From positions 1 to 12,256 of the forward strand of contig DJBQ01000108.1 in the NCBI GenBank assembly GCA_002430125.1: a stretch of 12,256 nt of DNA, in the 5' to 3' direction. The notes beneath the pieces are model-generated. The model ran no database searches. It was not told the DNA's origin and saw only the letters and a list, made by a program, of their open reading frames with translations. Shown here piece after piece: positions 1 to 6,719 of the stretch. The DNA is from Rhodobacterales bacterium UBA5972. GTDB taxonomy: Bacteria; Pseudomonadota; Alphaproteobacteria; Rhodobacterales; Rhodobacteraceae. The translations under genes and the position numbers were made by a program. The first letter of the stretch is position 1. Each line of letters starts with the position of its first letter.

Positions 1-1264
1 AGGCATAATTGAAATCACCCCGCAGGTGTTTTGACGCCATAACGTCATAGGCCCCGCCATAAGCTTTGCGGGTAATTACCGTGACTTTCGGCACCGTCGC
101 CTCGCCATATGCAAACAGCAGTTTCGCACCATGCTTGATCACACCGCCATATTCCTGCGAGGTTCCGGGCAGGAATCCCGGCACGTCAACCAGCGTCAGG
201 ATCGGGATTTCAAACGCATCACAGAACCGCACAAACCGCGCGGCTTTGCGGGACGCGTCAATATCCAGACACCCGGCGAGCACCAGCGGCTGGTTCGCGA
301 CCAGTCCCACAGTGGCGCCTTCCAGACGGATGAAACCGGTCAGGATATTGCCAGCGAAATCCGCCTGCGTTTCAAAGAAATCACCTTCATCCGCCAGCTT
401 GCGGACCAGTTCTTTCATGTCATAAGGCTGGTTCGGATTCTCGGGAATAAGCGTATCGAGCGACATATCCAACCGCGCCGGATCATCAAAAAACGGCCTA
501 ACAGGTGCCTTTTCACGGTTATTCAGCGGTAAAAAGTCAAACAGCCGCCGAATTTCACTTAAAGCTTCAATGTCATTATCAAATGCCCCATCCGCAACCG
601 AGGACTTGCTGGTATGGGTTTTTGCCCCTCCCAACTGTTCTGCCGTCACAACCTCGTTGGTGACGGTTTTCACCACGTCAGGTCCGGTCACAAACATGTA
701 AGAACTGTCGCGCACCATATAGATGAAATCGGTCATCGCCGGGCTGTAAACCGCCCCGCCAGCGCAAGGCCCCATGATGACACTGATTTGCGGCACTACG
801 CCTGACGCCATGATGTTTTTCTGAAAAACATCGGCATATCCCGCCAACGAGGCGACACCTTCCTGAATGCGCGCACCACCACTGTCGTTCAGCCCGATCA
901 CCGGCGCACCCGCCTTCAGCGCCATATCCATGATCTTGCAGATCTTCTCGGCATGGGTTTCAGAAAGCGAGCCGCCAAACACCGTGAAATCCTGCGAAAA
1001 CACGTAAACCATCCGCCCGTTGATCGTGCCCCAGCCGGTGATCACCCCGTCGCCCGGATAGCGCACCTGCTCCATCCCGAATTCGGCACAACGGTGGGAT
1101 TTGAACATGTCAAACTCTTCAAACGAGCCTTCGTCCAACAAAACCTCAACCCGTTCACGGGCGGTTAATTTTCCTTTGCTATGCTGCACATCAATACGTT
1201 GCTGGCCACCGCCCAACCGGGCTTCGCCACGGCGGTCTTCAAGTTCCTGCAGGATGTCCTTCAT
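1..1264 (-). CDS. pccB: Propionyl-CoA carboxylase beta chain (carboxyltransferase), 3' end cut off by window edge
   Basis: This is the carboxyltransferase subunit of biotin-dependent propionyl-CoA carboxylase, which makes methylmalonyl-CoA in the cytoplasm. About 421 codons are visible, starting [20 protein letters not shown]; the family is usually about 510 residues, so roughly the last 90 are outside the window. Seen in the translation: [12 protein letters not shown] near residues 126-137, [16 protein letters not shown] near 165-180 and [15 protein letters not shown] near 360, which are hallmarks of the two crotonase-like halves of acyl-CoA carboxyltransferases. The ATG at 1264 is preceded by AAGG about 8 nt upstream. 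Propionyl-CoA rather than acetyl- or methylcrotonyl-CoA specificity is inferred from overall similarity to PccB and from the ScfR-type operator and regulator nearby. Transcription leaves a 207-bp gap shared with the divergent racemase-family gene. Confidence 0.95.
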   Translation of the reverse strand, partial: MKDILQELEDRRGEARLGGGQQRIDVQHSKGKLTARERVEVLLDEGSFEEFDMFKSHRCAEFGMEQVRYPGDGVITGWGTINGRMVYVFSQDFTVFGGSLSETHAEKICKIMDMALKAGAPVIGLNDSGGARIQEGVASLAGYADVFQKNIMASGVVPQISVIMGPCAGGAVYSPAMTDFIYMVRDSSYMFVTGPDVVKTVTNEVVTAEQLGGAKTHTSKSSVADGAFDNDIEALSEIRRLFDFLPLNNREKAPVRPFFDDPARLDMSLDTLIPENPNQPYDMKELVRKLADEGDFFETQADFAGNILTGFIRLEGATVGLVANQPLVLAGCLDIDASRKAARFVRFCDAFEIPILTLVDVPGFLPGTSQEYGGVIKHGAKLLFAYGEATVPKVTVITRKAYGGAYDVMASKHLRGDFNYA

Positions 1265-1347
1265 CGGGCGCACCTTTTCTTTCGGGGTCAAGTCATCCCG
1301 CGGAATTTAACCCGTACTACCTGAAAGGGGAAGTAAAACAGTGCATA

Positions 1348-1367
1348 TTTGCTAATATCTTTGCAAA
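1348..1367 (-). promoter_or_regulatory. Probable PccR/ScfR operator upstream of pccB
   Basis: The sequence shows TTTGCTAA, a 4-bp spacer TATC, then TTTGCAAA. This matches the TTTGCAAA-N4-TTTGCAAA motif reported upstream of pccB in Rhodobacter sphaeroides, where PccR controls it, at 14 of 16 fixed positions and with the exact spacing. It lies 84 bp upstream of the pccB start codon. On the pccB strand a weak promoter-like pair, TTTGCT and TATTAG with a 17-bp spacer, runs through the operator; that promoter is only a guess. The cognate regulator is probably the ScfR-family gene at 3912-5315. The operator call combines the observed sequence with knowledge of the family. Confidence 0.8.
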
Positions 1368-1372
1368 TCCAG

Positions 1373-1395
1373 ATAGCAAATTGCAACTATGCAAA
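1373..1395. promoter_or_regulatory. Extra GCAAA-type half-sites beside the pccB operator
   Basis: Three further GCAA(A/C) elements follow the main operator: ATAGCAAA (1373-1380), ATTGCAAC (1380-1387) and TATGCAAA (1388-1395). Each differs from TTTGCAAA at one or two positions. Their spacing (7-8 bp between the last two GC centres) does not reproduce the 12-bp period of the main operator. They may be auxiliary sites for the same regulator or the relic of a duplicated operator, and they lie on the side nearer the divergent racemase-family gene. Part of the signal could come simply from the AT-rich promoter composition. Confidence 0.4.
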
Positions 1396-1471
1396 GTTTG
1401 ACTAAAAGTCTTGTGACAGACGATCCGCCAGCCCATTGTGTTATAAGGTGAATTCATGGGCAAGGCGCAAA

Positions 1472-2500
1472 ATGCGGTCAGACGTTTCGATCTATCTGGT
1501 CTCGATTCATGCCGAGGGCGAAGTCGGGAATGTTATTCTTGGCGGCGTCGCGCCGCCACCCGGTGCGACACTTTGGGAACAACGCGACTTTCTGCATCGC
1601 GATGGGGCTCTGCGCGACCTGATGCTGAATGAACCACGCGGCGGGGTTTTTACGCATGTCAATCTGGTTGTCCCCGCCAAACACCCAGACGCAGCATTCG
1701 GCTTTCTGATCATGGAACCCGAACACACACCACCAATGTCAGGCTCGAACGCCATCTGCGTAGCCACAGCATTGCTTGATACTGGCATGATCCCGATGGT
1801 CGAACCGATCACTGAATTCACACTTGAAGCGCCAGCTGGTCTGGTTGCCATTTTGGCGCGGTGCAAGGACGGCAAGGCCACATCAATCCGCATCACCAAC
1901 GTCGCATCATTCGCTGATCGACTGGATGCCCGGCTCGAGGTCGAAGGCCTTGGCACACTGACGGTTGATACGGCCTTTGGTGGCGACAGCTTTGTCATGG
2001 TCAACGCCGTTGACGTGGGTTTCAATCTGAAACCGGACGAGGCCCGCGATATTGCGGTGCTTGGCGCAAAGATCACCCGTGCCGCAAATGACCAGCTTGG
2101 CTTTCAGCACCCCAAGGATGACTGGAACCATATTTCGTTCTGCCAGTTCATGGGCCCGACGGGAAAAGAAAACGGCATCGCCAGCGGCAAAAGTGCCGTG
2201 GTTATAGACCCCGGCAAAGTTGACCGCTCGCCCACCGGAACAGGCTGTTCGGCCCGTATGGCAACCTTGGTGGCGCGGGGTTTATTGAAGGTCGGCGACC
2301 ACTTCATTGGCCGGTCGATCATCGACAGCCGGTTTGACTGCACGGTGCTGGCGGAAACCACGCTTGGCAACCGACCTGCAATCATTCCAACAATCGAGGG
2401 ACGCGCCTGGATTACCGGCACGCATCAGATCATGCGCGATCCCGATGATCCGTGGCCACGCGGATATCGTTTAAGCGATACCTGGCCCACAAGGGTTTAA
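1472..2500 (+). CDS. Proline racemase superfamily enzyme, probably trans-3-hydroxy-L-proline dehydratase-like
   Basis: A cytoplasmic protein of 342 residues, the usual length for the proline racemase / hydroxyproline epimerase / trans-3-hydroxyproline dehydratase superfamily. Family landmarks seen: HAEGEVGNVI (13-22), LNEPRGG (52-58), the first catalytic loop MSGSNA (89-94) and the second loop SPTGTG (253-258). The catalytic pair is therefore Ser90/Thr255, where classic racemases and epimerases have Cys/Cys. Thr at the second position is typical of trans-3-hydroxy-L-proline dehydratases, and Ser at the first is known in some family members, so a dehydratase is the best guess; the exact substrate is open. 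The ATG at 1472 was chosen over 1436 because AAGG sits 6 nt before it and MRS is the usual N-terminus. No pyrroline-2-carboxylate reductase or hydroxyproline oxidase gene is nearby. It is divergent from pccB and 124 bp before the MFS gene. Confidence 0.85.
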   Translation: MRSDVSIYLVSIHAEGEVGNVILGGVAPPPGATLWEQRDFLHRDGALRDLMLNEPRGGVFTHVNLVVPAKHPDAAFGFLIMEPEHTPPMSGSNAICVATALLDTGMIPMVEPITEFTLEAPAGLVAILARCKDGKATSIRITNVASFADRLDARLEVEGLGTLTVDTAFGGDSFVMVNAVDVGFNLKPDEARDIAVLGAKITRAANDQLGFQHPKDDWNHISFCQFMGPTGKENGIASGKSAVVIDPGKVDRSPTGTGCSARMATLVARGLLKVGDHFIGRSIIDSRFDCTVLAETTLGNRPAIIPTIEGRAWITGTHQIMRDPDDPWPRGYRLSDTWPTRV

Positions 2501-2624
2501 ACGCAGGTCGCCTTTTGAGCTTCGAAACCTGGCCATCAATCGTTTTTCGGCGTGCTAAGAACCACACGTAAAAATGGTTGCAAATGCAATGGACATCCCG
2601 AAACCACAGGCATAAGGCTTGTCC

Positions 2625-3851
2625 ATGACCGATTTGCCCAAGTCCAGATACCTCGACAGACGCACGCCACCGCACGTTACCACATTGGTTCTGCTGGCGG
2701 GTATATCAGCGCTTTCGATGAATGTGTTCCTGCCGTCCCTGCCGAATATGGCGGCGTATTTCAATACGGACTATGCCCTGATGCAGCTGTCTGTAACGCT
2801 GTATCTTGGCCTCACCGGCTTTTTACAGCTAATCATTGGACCGTTAAGTGACCGCTATGGACGCCGACCGATTATCTTGAGCGGCACGCTGATTTTTCTG
2901 ATCGCCACGATTGGGTGTATTCTTGCCACGACGATTGAAGTGTTCCTGTTTTTTCGCATGATTCAAACCGGGATCGCAATTGGCATGGTGCTGTCGCGGG
3001 CCATCGTGCGCGATATGGTTCCCGCCAATCAGGCGGCCAGCATGATCGGCTATGTGACCATGGGCATGTCGCTTGTGCCGATGTTTGCACCTGTTATCGG
3101 CGGCTATCTTGATGCATTTTTTGGCTGGAAAGCCAATTTCAGTATGCTGCTGATTGTCGGGGTCATTGTCGGCGGAATATTGTTTTTCGATCTGGGCGAA
3201 ACCAACCGCCACCGTTCAGCATCGTTCACCGCGCAGTTAAAGGATTACCCCGAGTTGTTCCGTTCGCGGCGCTTTTGGGGTTATTGCCTGACGGCAGCCT
3301 TTGCCTCGGGATCGTTCTTTGCGTTCTTGGGCGGCGCCCCGTTTATCGGGACATTTGTATTTGGCCTAGAGACCGTGGAGCTGGGGCCGTATTTCATTTT
3401 TGTCTCTATCGGATACCTGTTAGGCAACTTGGTCTCGGGCGTCTATTCTGTCCGGTTTGGCATTAATACCATGATGCTTTACGGCACGCTTGTGATGCTG
3501 GCTGGCGTGGCCGCGTCAATTCTGGCTCTCGCAGCCGGTGCCACGCATCCGCTGGCGTTCTTTGGTTTCATGCTGTTTGTCGGGTTTGGCAATGGGATGA
3601 CCCTGCCGAATTCGAACGCTGGTCTTGTTTCTGTGCGCCCGCACCTAGCTGGCAGCGCTTCAGGTCTGGGTGGGGCAATACAGTTGCTGGGTGGCGCCTC
3701 GCTGGCGGCAATTGCCGGGGTAATCCTGACGCCAAGTTCAGGTGCCTATCCGCTGTTGTATCTGATGATGATCACCTCGGTTTTGGCGTTATTTGTGATC
3801 TGGTACATTATGCGGGTCGAGCGGCAAACGGGGGCGCTTGATCAGCCTTGA
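2625..3851 (+). CDS. MFS transporter of the Bcr/CflA drug-resistance type
   Basis: An inner-membrane protein of 408 residues with about 12 hydrophobic segments, starting near residue 18. The MFS motif A, GPLSDRYGRRP, lies at about 72-82, between the second and third membrane segments. SRAIVRDM and the following glycine-rich segment (motif C region) are typical of the Bcr/CflA subfamily of proton-driven exporters (bicyclomycin, chloramphenicol, sulfonamides or cysteine in characterised members). The actual substrate cannot be read from sequence. The ATG at 2625 is preferred to a TTG at 2619 because TAAGG (2613-2617) is 7 nt upstream of it. The gene may be co-transcribed with the racemase-family gene, 124 bp upstream, or have its own promoter in that gap. 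A short CAGCC/GGCTG inverted repeat (3843-3858) spans its stop codon. Confidence 0.88.
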   Translation: MTDLPKSRYLDRRTPPHVTTLVLLAGISALSMNVFLPSLPNMAAYFNTDYALMQLSVTLYLGLTGFLQLIIGPLSDRYGRRPIILSGTLIFLIATIGCILATTIEVFLFFRMIQTGIAIGMVLSRAIVRDMVPANQAASMIGYVTMGMSLVPMFAPVIGGYLDAFFGWKANFSMLLIVGVIVGGILFFDLGETNRHRSASFTAQLKDYPELFRSRRFWGYCLTAAFASGSFFAFLGGAPFIGTFVFGLETVELGPYFIFVSIGYLLGNLVSGVYSVRFGINTMMLYGTLVMLAGVAASILALAAGATHPLAFFGFMLFVGFGNGMTLPNSNAGLVSVRPHLAGSASGLGGAIQLLGGASLAAIAGVILTPSSGAYPLLYLMMITSVLALFVIWYIMRVERQTGALDQP

Positions 3852-3859
3852 TTGGCTGC

Positions 3860-3897
3860 TTTGCAAACCCTAGGCTGAGGTTGTGTTAATCTGCAAA
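3860..3897 (+). promoter_or_regulatory. Probable autoregulatory ScfR half-sites before the regulator gene
   Basis: A perfect palindromic TTTGCAAA is at 3860-3867 and TCTGCAAA, one mismatch, is at 3890-3897, 14 bp before the start codon at 3912. The pair lacks the 4-bp spacing of the pccB operator: the two octamers are 30 bp apart. A weak promoter-like pair, TTGCAA (3861-3866) and GTTAAT (3885-3890) with an 18-bp spacer, would place the perfect octamer over the -35 element, which suggests autorepression. The octamers are observed; the promoter and the regulatory sign are inference. Confidence 0.55.
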
Positions 3898-3911
3898 ACC
3901 GAGGCACCGGA

Positions 3912-5315
3912 ATGGCCACACAAAAACTGTATGCTGGGGTAAAACTGCGCGAAACCCGGACAAAGCTGAGCCTGACGCAAAAGGAATTTGCGGCGCGTTT
4001 GTCGGTGTCGCTGCCCTATCTCAACCAGATGGAGAATAACCGTCGCCCGGTTTCCACGGGTGTTGTACTGGCATTGGCACAAGAGTTCGGCTTTGACGTG
4101 ACCCAATTGTCCACCAGTGACGCTGAGCGGATTGTGACGGATATGCGCGAAGCTTTGGCCGATCCGGTCTTTGCCGATACTGCCCCGCCGCTGGCCGATC
4201 TTCGTTTGATTGCGGCAAATGCGCCGTCGGTCGCACGAGCGTTTCTGGCGCTGCACCGCGCTTATACCCAAAGCCATGAACGGCTTGCTTCACTGGACGA
4301 AGTCCTTGGCCGCGAGGATCGCCCGCTTGTCTTTTCCCCATGGGAAGAGGTGCGCGATTTCTTTCATTACTGCGACAACTATATTGATGCAGTGGATCGC
4401 GCTGCTGAGCGATTTTCCCAGACCATCAGCCTGAACGGCACCAATGGGGCCAAAGCCGTTGCCGATTACCTTGATCAGCACGGTGTGGCAGTGGAATTCC
4501 ACCCCGAAGCACAGTTGCGCCAGTATGATGCCAAGCGGCAGCTGTTGCAGATATCCGCCCGTGCAGGCAATGCCAGTCAGGTTTTTCAGATGCTGCATCA
4601 ATGCGCGCTGCTGGATCAAAACGATCTGCTTGAGGCGACGCTGGATCTGGCGCGGTTCCAGTCAGATGACGCGCGGGCAATTTGCAAGATCGGCCTTGCT
4701 AACTATTTCGCCGGGGCTGCAATGCTGCCATATGGCAGGTTTCTGGCAATAGCGCGGGAAACCCGGCATGACCTTGAACAATTATCCGAGCATTTCGGGG
4801 CGTCACTGGAACAAGTGGCGCATCGTTTATCAACCCTGCAACGCCCCGGCGCCAAAGGCATTCCGTTCTTTTTCGTACGGGTCGATCAGGCTGGCACGAT
4901 CACCAAACGGCATTCGGCAACCCGGTTGCAGTTCGCCCGGTTCGGCGGGGCTTGCCCGTTGTGGAACGTGCATCAGGCGTTTGAAACTCCGGGGCGGTTC
5001 CTGCGGCAACTGGCGGAAACCCCGGACGGCGTTCAATATTTCTGCCTGGCGCGCGATGTGTCAAAGTCAGGCGGTTCGTTTCGCGCTCCGTTGCGCCGGT
5101 TTGCCATTGGGCTTGGCTGTGAAATCCGCCACGCGGATCAGTTAGTTTACGCGGATGATCTGGATGTCGGCAACGCGCGTGCGTTTGAACCGATCGGGAT
5201 TTCCTGCCGTATTTGCGCGCGTGAAAACTGCCATCAGCGATCAGTGCCGCCGCTTGAACGGCGGATCACTGTGAATCACAACCAGCGCGGAACATTGCCG
5301 TATTCGATTGGCTGA
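3912..5315 (+). CDS. pccR: ScfR-family short-chain acyl-CoA-responsive transcriptional regulator (PccR-like)
   Basis: A 467-residue DNA-binding regulator. An XRE-type helix-turn-helix covers about residues 8-62 (SLTQKEFAARL, then SLPYLNQMENNRRP). The middle is a DUF955/ImmA-IrrE-like domain in which the peptidase HExxH is degenerate: around 228-233 it reads LHQCAL, so protease activity is unlikely. The C-terminal region has ACPLWNVHQAF (347-357) and a cysteine cluster CRIC-x4-C (Cys432, 435, 440), both typical of the ScfR/RamB family. In Rhodobacter sphaeroides the family member PccR is needed to raise pccB expression on propionate or acetate, probably by sensing a short-chain acyl-CoA. Here pccB carries the matching operator, but two genes separate it from the regulator. 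The ATG at 3912 has GAGG 7 nt upstream. The 3' end is convergent with the YdcH-like gene. Confidence 0.9.
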   Translation: MATQKLYAGVKLRETRTKLSLTQKEFAARLSVSLPYLNQMENNRRPVSTGVVLALAQEFGFDVTQLSTSDAERIVTDMREALADPVFADTAPPLADLRLIAANAPSVARAFLALHRAYTQSHERLASLDEVLGREDRPLVFSPWEEVRDFFHYCDNYIDAVDRAAERFSQTISLNGTNGAKAVADYLDQHGVAVEFHPEAQLRQYDAKRQLLQISARAGNASQVFQMLHQCALLDQNDLLEATLDLARFQSDDARAICKIGLANYFAGAAMLPYGRFLAIARETRHDLEQLSEHFGASLEQVAHRLSTLQRPGAKGIPFFFVRVDQAGTITKRHSATRLQFARFGGACPLWNVHQAFETPGRFLRQLAETPDGVQYFCLARDVSKSGGSFRAPLRRFAIGLGCEIRHADQLVYADDLDVGNARAFEPIGISCRICARENCHQRSVPPLERRITVNHNQRGTLPYSIG

Positions 5316-5350
5316 CCCGGCAGGCCAATGGCCCTTATGGCTCCGCCGGG
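5316..5350 (+). terminator. Possible weak hairpin terminator after the regulator gene
   Basis: Directly after the stop codon, CCCGGC (5316-5321) can pair with GCCGGG (5345-5350), enclosing a smaller GGCC-AAT-GGCC hairpin. A short TTTT follows at about 5355. The U-tract is poor and the loop is large, so this is only a candidate terminator for the convergent gap between the regulator and the YdcH-like gene. Confidence 0.35.
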
Positions 5351-5372
5351 GGTATTTTCAAAGGAAAGAGGG

Positions 5373-5612
5373 TCAGGCCTTGGACAATATCGCCCAGATT
5401 TGATCCTTTAAGACCATCCGTTGTTTGCGCATGGCTTCCTCGTTGAAATCATCGGTCGGTTCGACATTGGTTTCAGCCCGGTGGATGGTGCGGTTGATCT
5501 CGTGATACTCGTCAAACAGCCGGCCGAAATGTGCGTCTTCGGTTTTAAGATTGTGCATGATTTCGACATGCGCGGGGAATTCTTCGGCCAGTTCGTGCGG
5601 GGTGTTTGACAT
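5373..5612 (-). CDS. YdcH/DUF465 family small protein
   Basis: A charged, predicted helical protein of 79 residues beginning MSNTPHELAEEFP. The pattern HxLxxEFP...I..L...D.HF..L..EY.EIN..IHR followed by a second helix ending in LKDQIWAIL is the YdcH (DUF465) signature, a widespread short coiled-coil family with no firmly assigned function. The start at 5612 is fixed by a strong AAGGAG 6 nt upstream. An in-frame extension to 5654 would run through a perfect inverted repeat and is unlikely. It is the last gene of the leftward run, 63 bp after the dehydratase gene, and may also have its own promoter. Confidence 0.88.
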   Translation of the reverse strand: MSNTPHELAEEFPAHVEIMHNLKTEDAHFGRLFDEYHEINRTIHRAETNVEPTDDFNEEAMRKQRMVLKDQIWAILSKA

Positions 5613-5624
5613 CGGTCGCTCCTT

Positions 5625-5652
5625 GATTATCCTGTTTACGGTCAGGATAATC
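5625..5652 (-). repeat. Perfect 10-bp inverted repeat next to the YdcH ribosome binding site
   Basis: GATTATCCTG (5625-5634) and CAGGATAATC (5643-5652) are exact reverse complements separated by 8 nt. In a leftward transcript this forms a 10-bp stem that ends directly at the AAGGAG of the YdcH-like gene. It has no T-run, so it does not look like a normal terminator. It could be an mRNA element that affects translation or stability, or a dyad operator for a dimeric regulator. Confidence 0.75.
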
Positions 5653-5670
5653 ATTCGCGCACTGCCTGCC

Positions 5671-5684
5671 TTGACCTATGTCAA
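5671..5684. promoter_or_regulatory. FNR/CRP-like palindrome TTGAC-N4-GTCAA
   Basis: TTGAC CTAT GTCAA is a perfect 5-4-5 palindrome overlapping the stop codon of the dehydratase gene. It differs from the FNR box TTGAT-N4-ATCAA by one base per half. Its centre lies about 65 bp upstream of the YdcH-like start codon, a reasonable place for an activator site with a short leader. A GATTAT hexamer on the leftward strand (5652-5647) could serve as a -10. Binding by an FNR/NnrR-type protein is inference. Confidence 0.35.
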
Positions 5685-6698
5685 CAAAGCCGCAACGGCG
5701 GGTTGGCCGCGGGTCAGAACTGCCATATAACTGGCCGCGTCAATGTTCGAGCCGCAGACCACAACACCGACCCGCGCGCCTTGGAGGCGGGCACGCAACG
5801 GGCCAAACACAGCGGCAAGGGCTGCACCTGCTGCGGGTTCCACGCCCAGCTTTCCCTCTTCCTGAAACAGCACCGACCCGGCGCAAATTTCATCGTCGGT
5901 TACGGTTACGACTTCGTCCAGATACGCCGCGCACACCTTGAACGAAAACGGCATTGCGCCGGGTGCGCCAAGGCTGTCGGCCATTGTGTTGATCACGTCA
6001 AGCTTGACTGGTTTTCCGGCTGCAAGGCTTTGTTGCATGGAATTGGCGCCGGTTGGTTCAACGCCGTAAACTTTGCAGTTCGGATTGATCTGCTTGATTG
6101 CGGCGGCAACGCCGCTAACCAGCCCGCCGCCACCGATAGAGACCACCACTGCGTCAAGGTCAGGTACCTGTTCGGCGAATTCAAGGCCAACGCCAGCCGA
6201 ACCAAGTGTGGTGAACGGCCCTTCATAGGGGTGAATGAAATACCGCCCTTCATCCTTTTCCAGCCGCTCGGCCTCGGCGAATGCAGCCGCACCGCCTTCG
6301 ATCATCACCATTTCAGCCCCAAGCATTGCAACGCGTTCGCGCCGGAAAGCATTGGCGGTTGAGAGCATGACAACCTTGGCGGAAACCCCCATCCGCGCCG
6401 CCACCCAAGCGGCTGCGATAGCGTGATTGCCTGCACTTACGGCCGTGATCCCGGCAGCTTTGCTTGCTTCGGGGATTTGCATACCAACCGACAAGGCCCC
6501 GCGGGGCTTGAATGTGCCAGTGACTTGCATCGCTTCGAGTTTAAGGAAAATGCGCCCGCCGCCCAGCAATGGCGCGAAACGCGGTGACACCAATTCAGTC
6601 ACCGGCGTGCGCAGAACATGCGGTTCCAGCAAGGCGTGCCGCGCCCGGATTTTGTCCAGCGAAACTGCGCTGAGGGGGGTGTCGCTGTAGTCAATCAT
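5676..6698 (-). CDS. PLP-dependent threonine/serine dehydratase (no ACT domain)
   Basis: A 340-residue fold-type II PLP enzyme that probably converts L-threonine to 2-oxobutyrate and ammonia, and/or serine to pyruvate, in the cytoplasm. Seen: the PLP-lysine motif TGTFKPRGA with Lys64, SAGNHA (88-93), the phosphate-binding GGGGLVSG (189-196) and CGSNID (315-320). There is no C-terminal ACT regulatory domain, so it resembles catabolic or short threonine/serine dehydratases rather than isoleucine-regulated IlvA. Related enzymes such as EutB-type dehydratases or serine racemases cannot be excluded. The ATG at 6698 has GGAG 6 nt upstream. It follows the hemerythrin gene by only 21 bp, so co-transcription is likely. 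2-Oxobutyrate can feed propionyl-CoA, a possible metabolic link to pccB. Confidence 0.85.
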   Translation of the reverse strand: MIDYSDTPLSAVSLDKIRARHALLEPHVLRTPVTELVSPRFAPLLGGGRIFLKLEAMQVTGTFKPRGALSVGMQIPEASKAAGITAVSAGNHAIAAAWVAARMGVSAKVVMLSTANAFRRERVAMLGAEMVMIEGGAAAFAEAERLEKDEGRYFIHPYEGPFTTLGSAGVGLEFAEQVPDLDAVVVSIGGGGLVSGVAAAIKQINPNCKVYGVEPTGANSMQQSLAAGKPVKLDVINTMADSLGAPGAMPFSFKVCAAYLDEVVTVTDDEICAGSVLFQEEGKLGVEPAAGAALAAVFGPLRARLQGARVGVVVCGSNIDAASYMAVLTRGQPAVAALLT

Positions 6699-6719
6699 TG
6701 CGGGCTCCGCTGGTTGTGT

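Noticed and set aside
66..1310. Several rightward open frames (66-425, 131-532, 614-805, 953-1168, 1101-1310)
   Set aside because: They lie opposite the continuous pccB reading frame, whose product carries clear carboxyltransferase motifs; they show no recognisable family or ribosome binding sites.
1436..1471. Upstream start for the racemase-family gene, and an out-of-frame ATG at 1455 with AAGG before it
   Set aside because: The start at 1472 has AAGG 6 nt upstream and the usual family N-terminus. The 1455 frame ends after about 57 codons with no similarity.
5613..5654. Longer YdcH-like protein starting at 5654
   Set aside because: The added 14 codons are exactly the inverted-repeat region, and the AAGGAG lies between this start and the better one at 5612.
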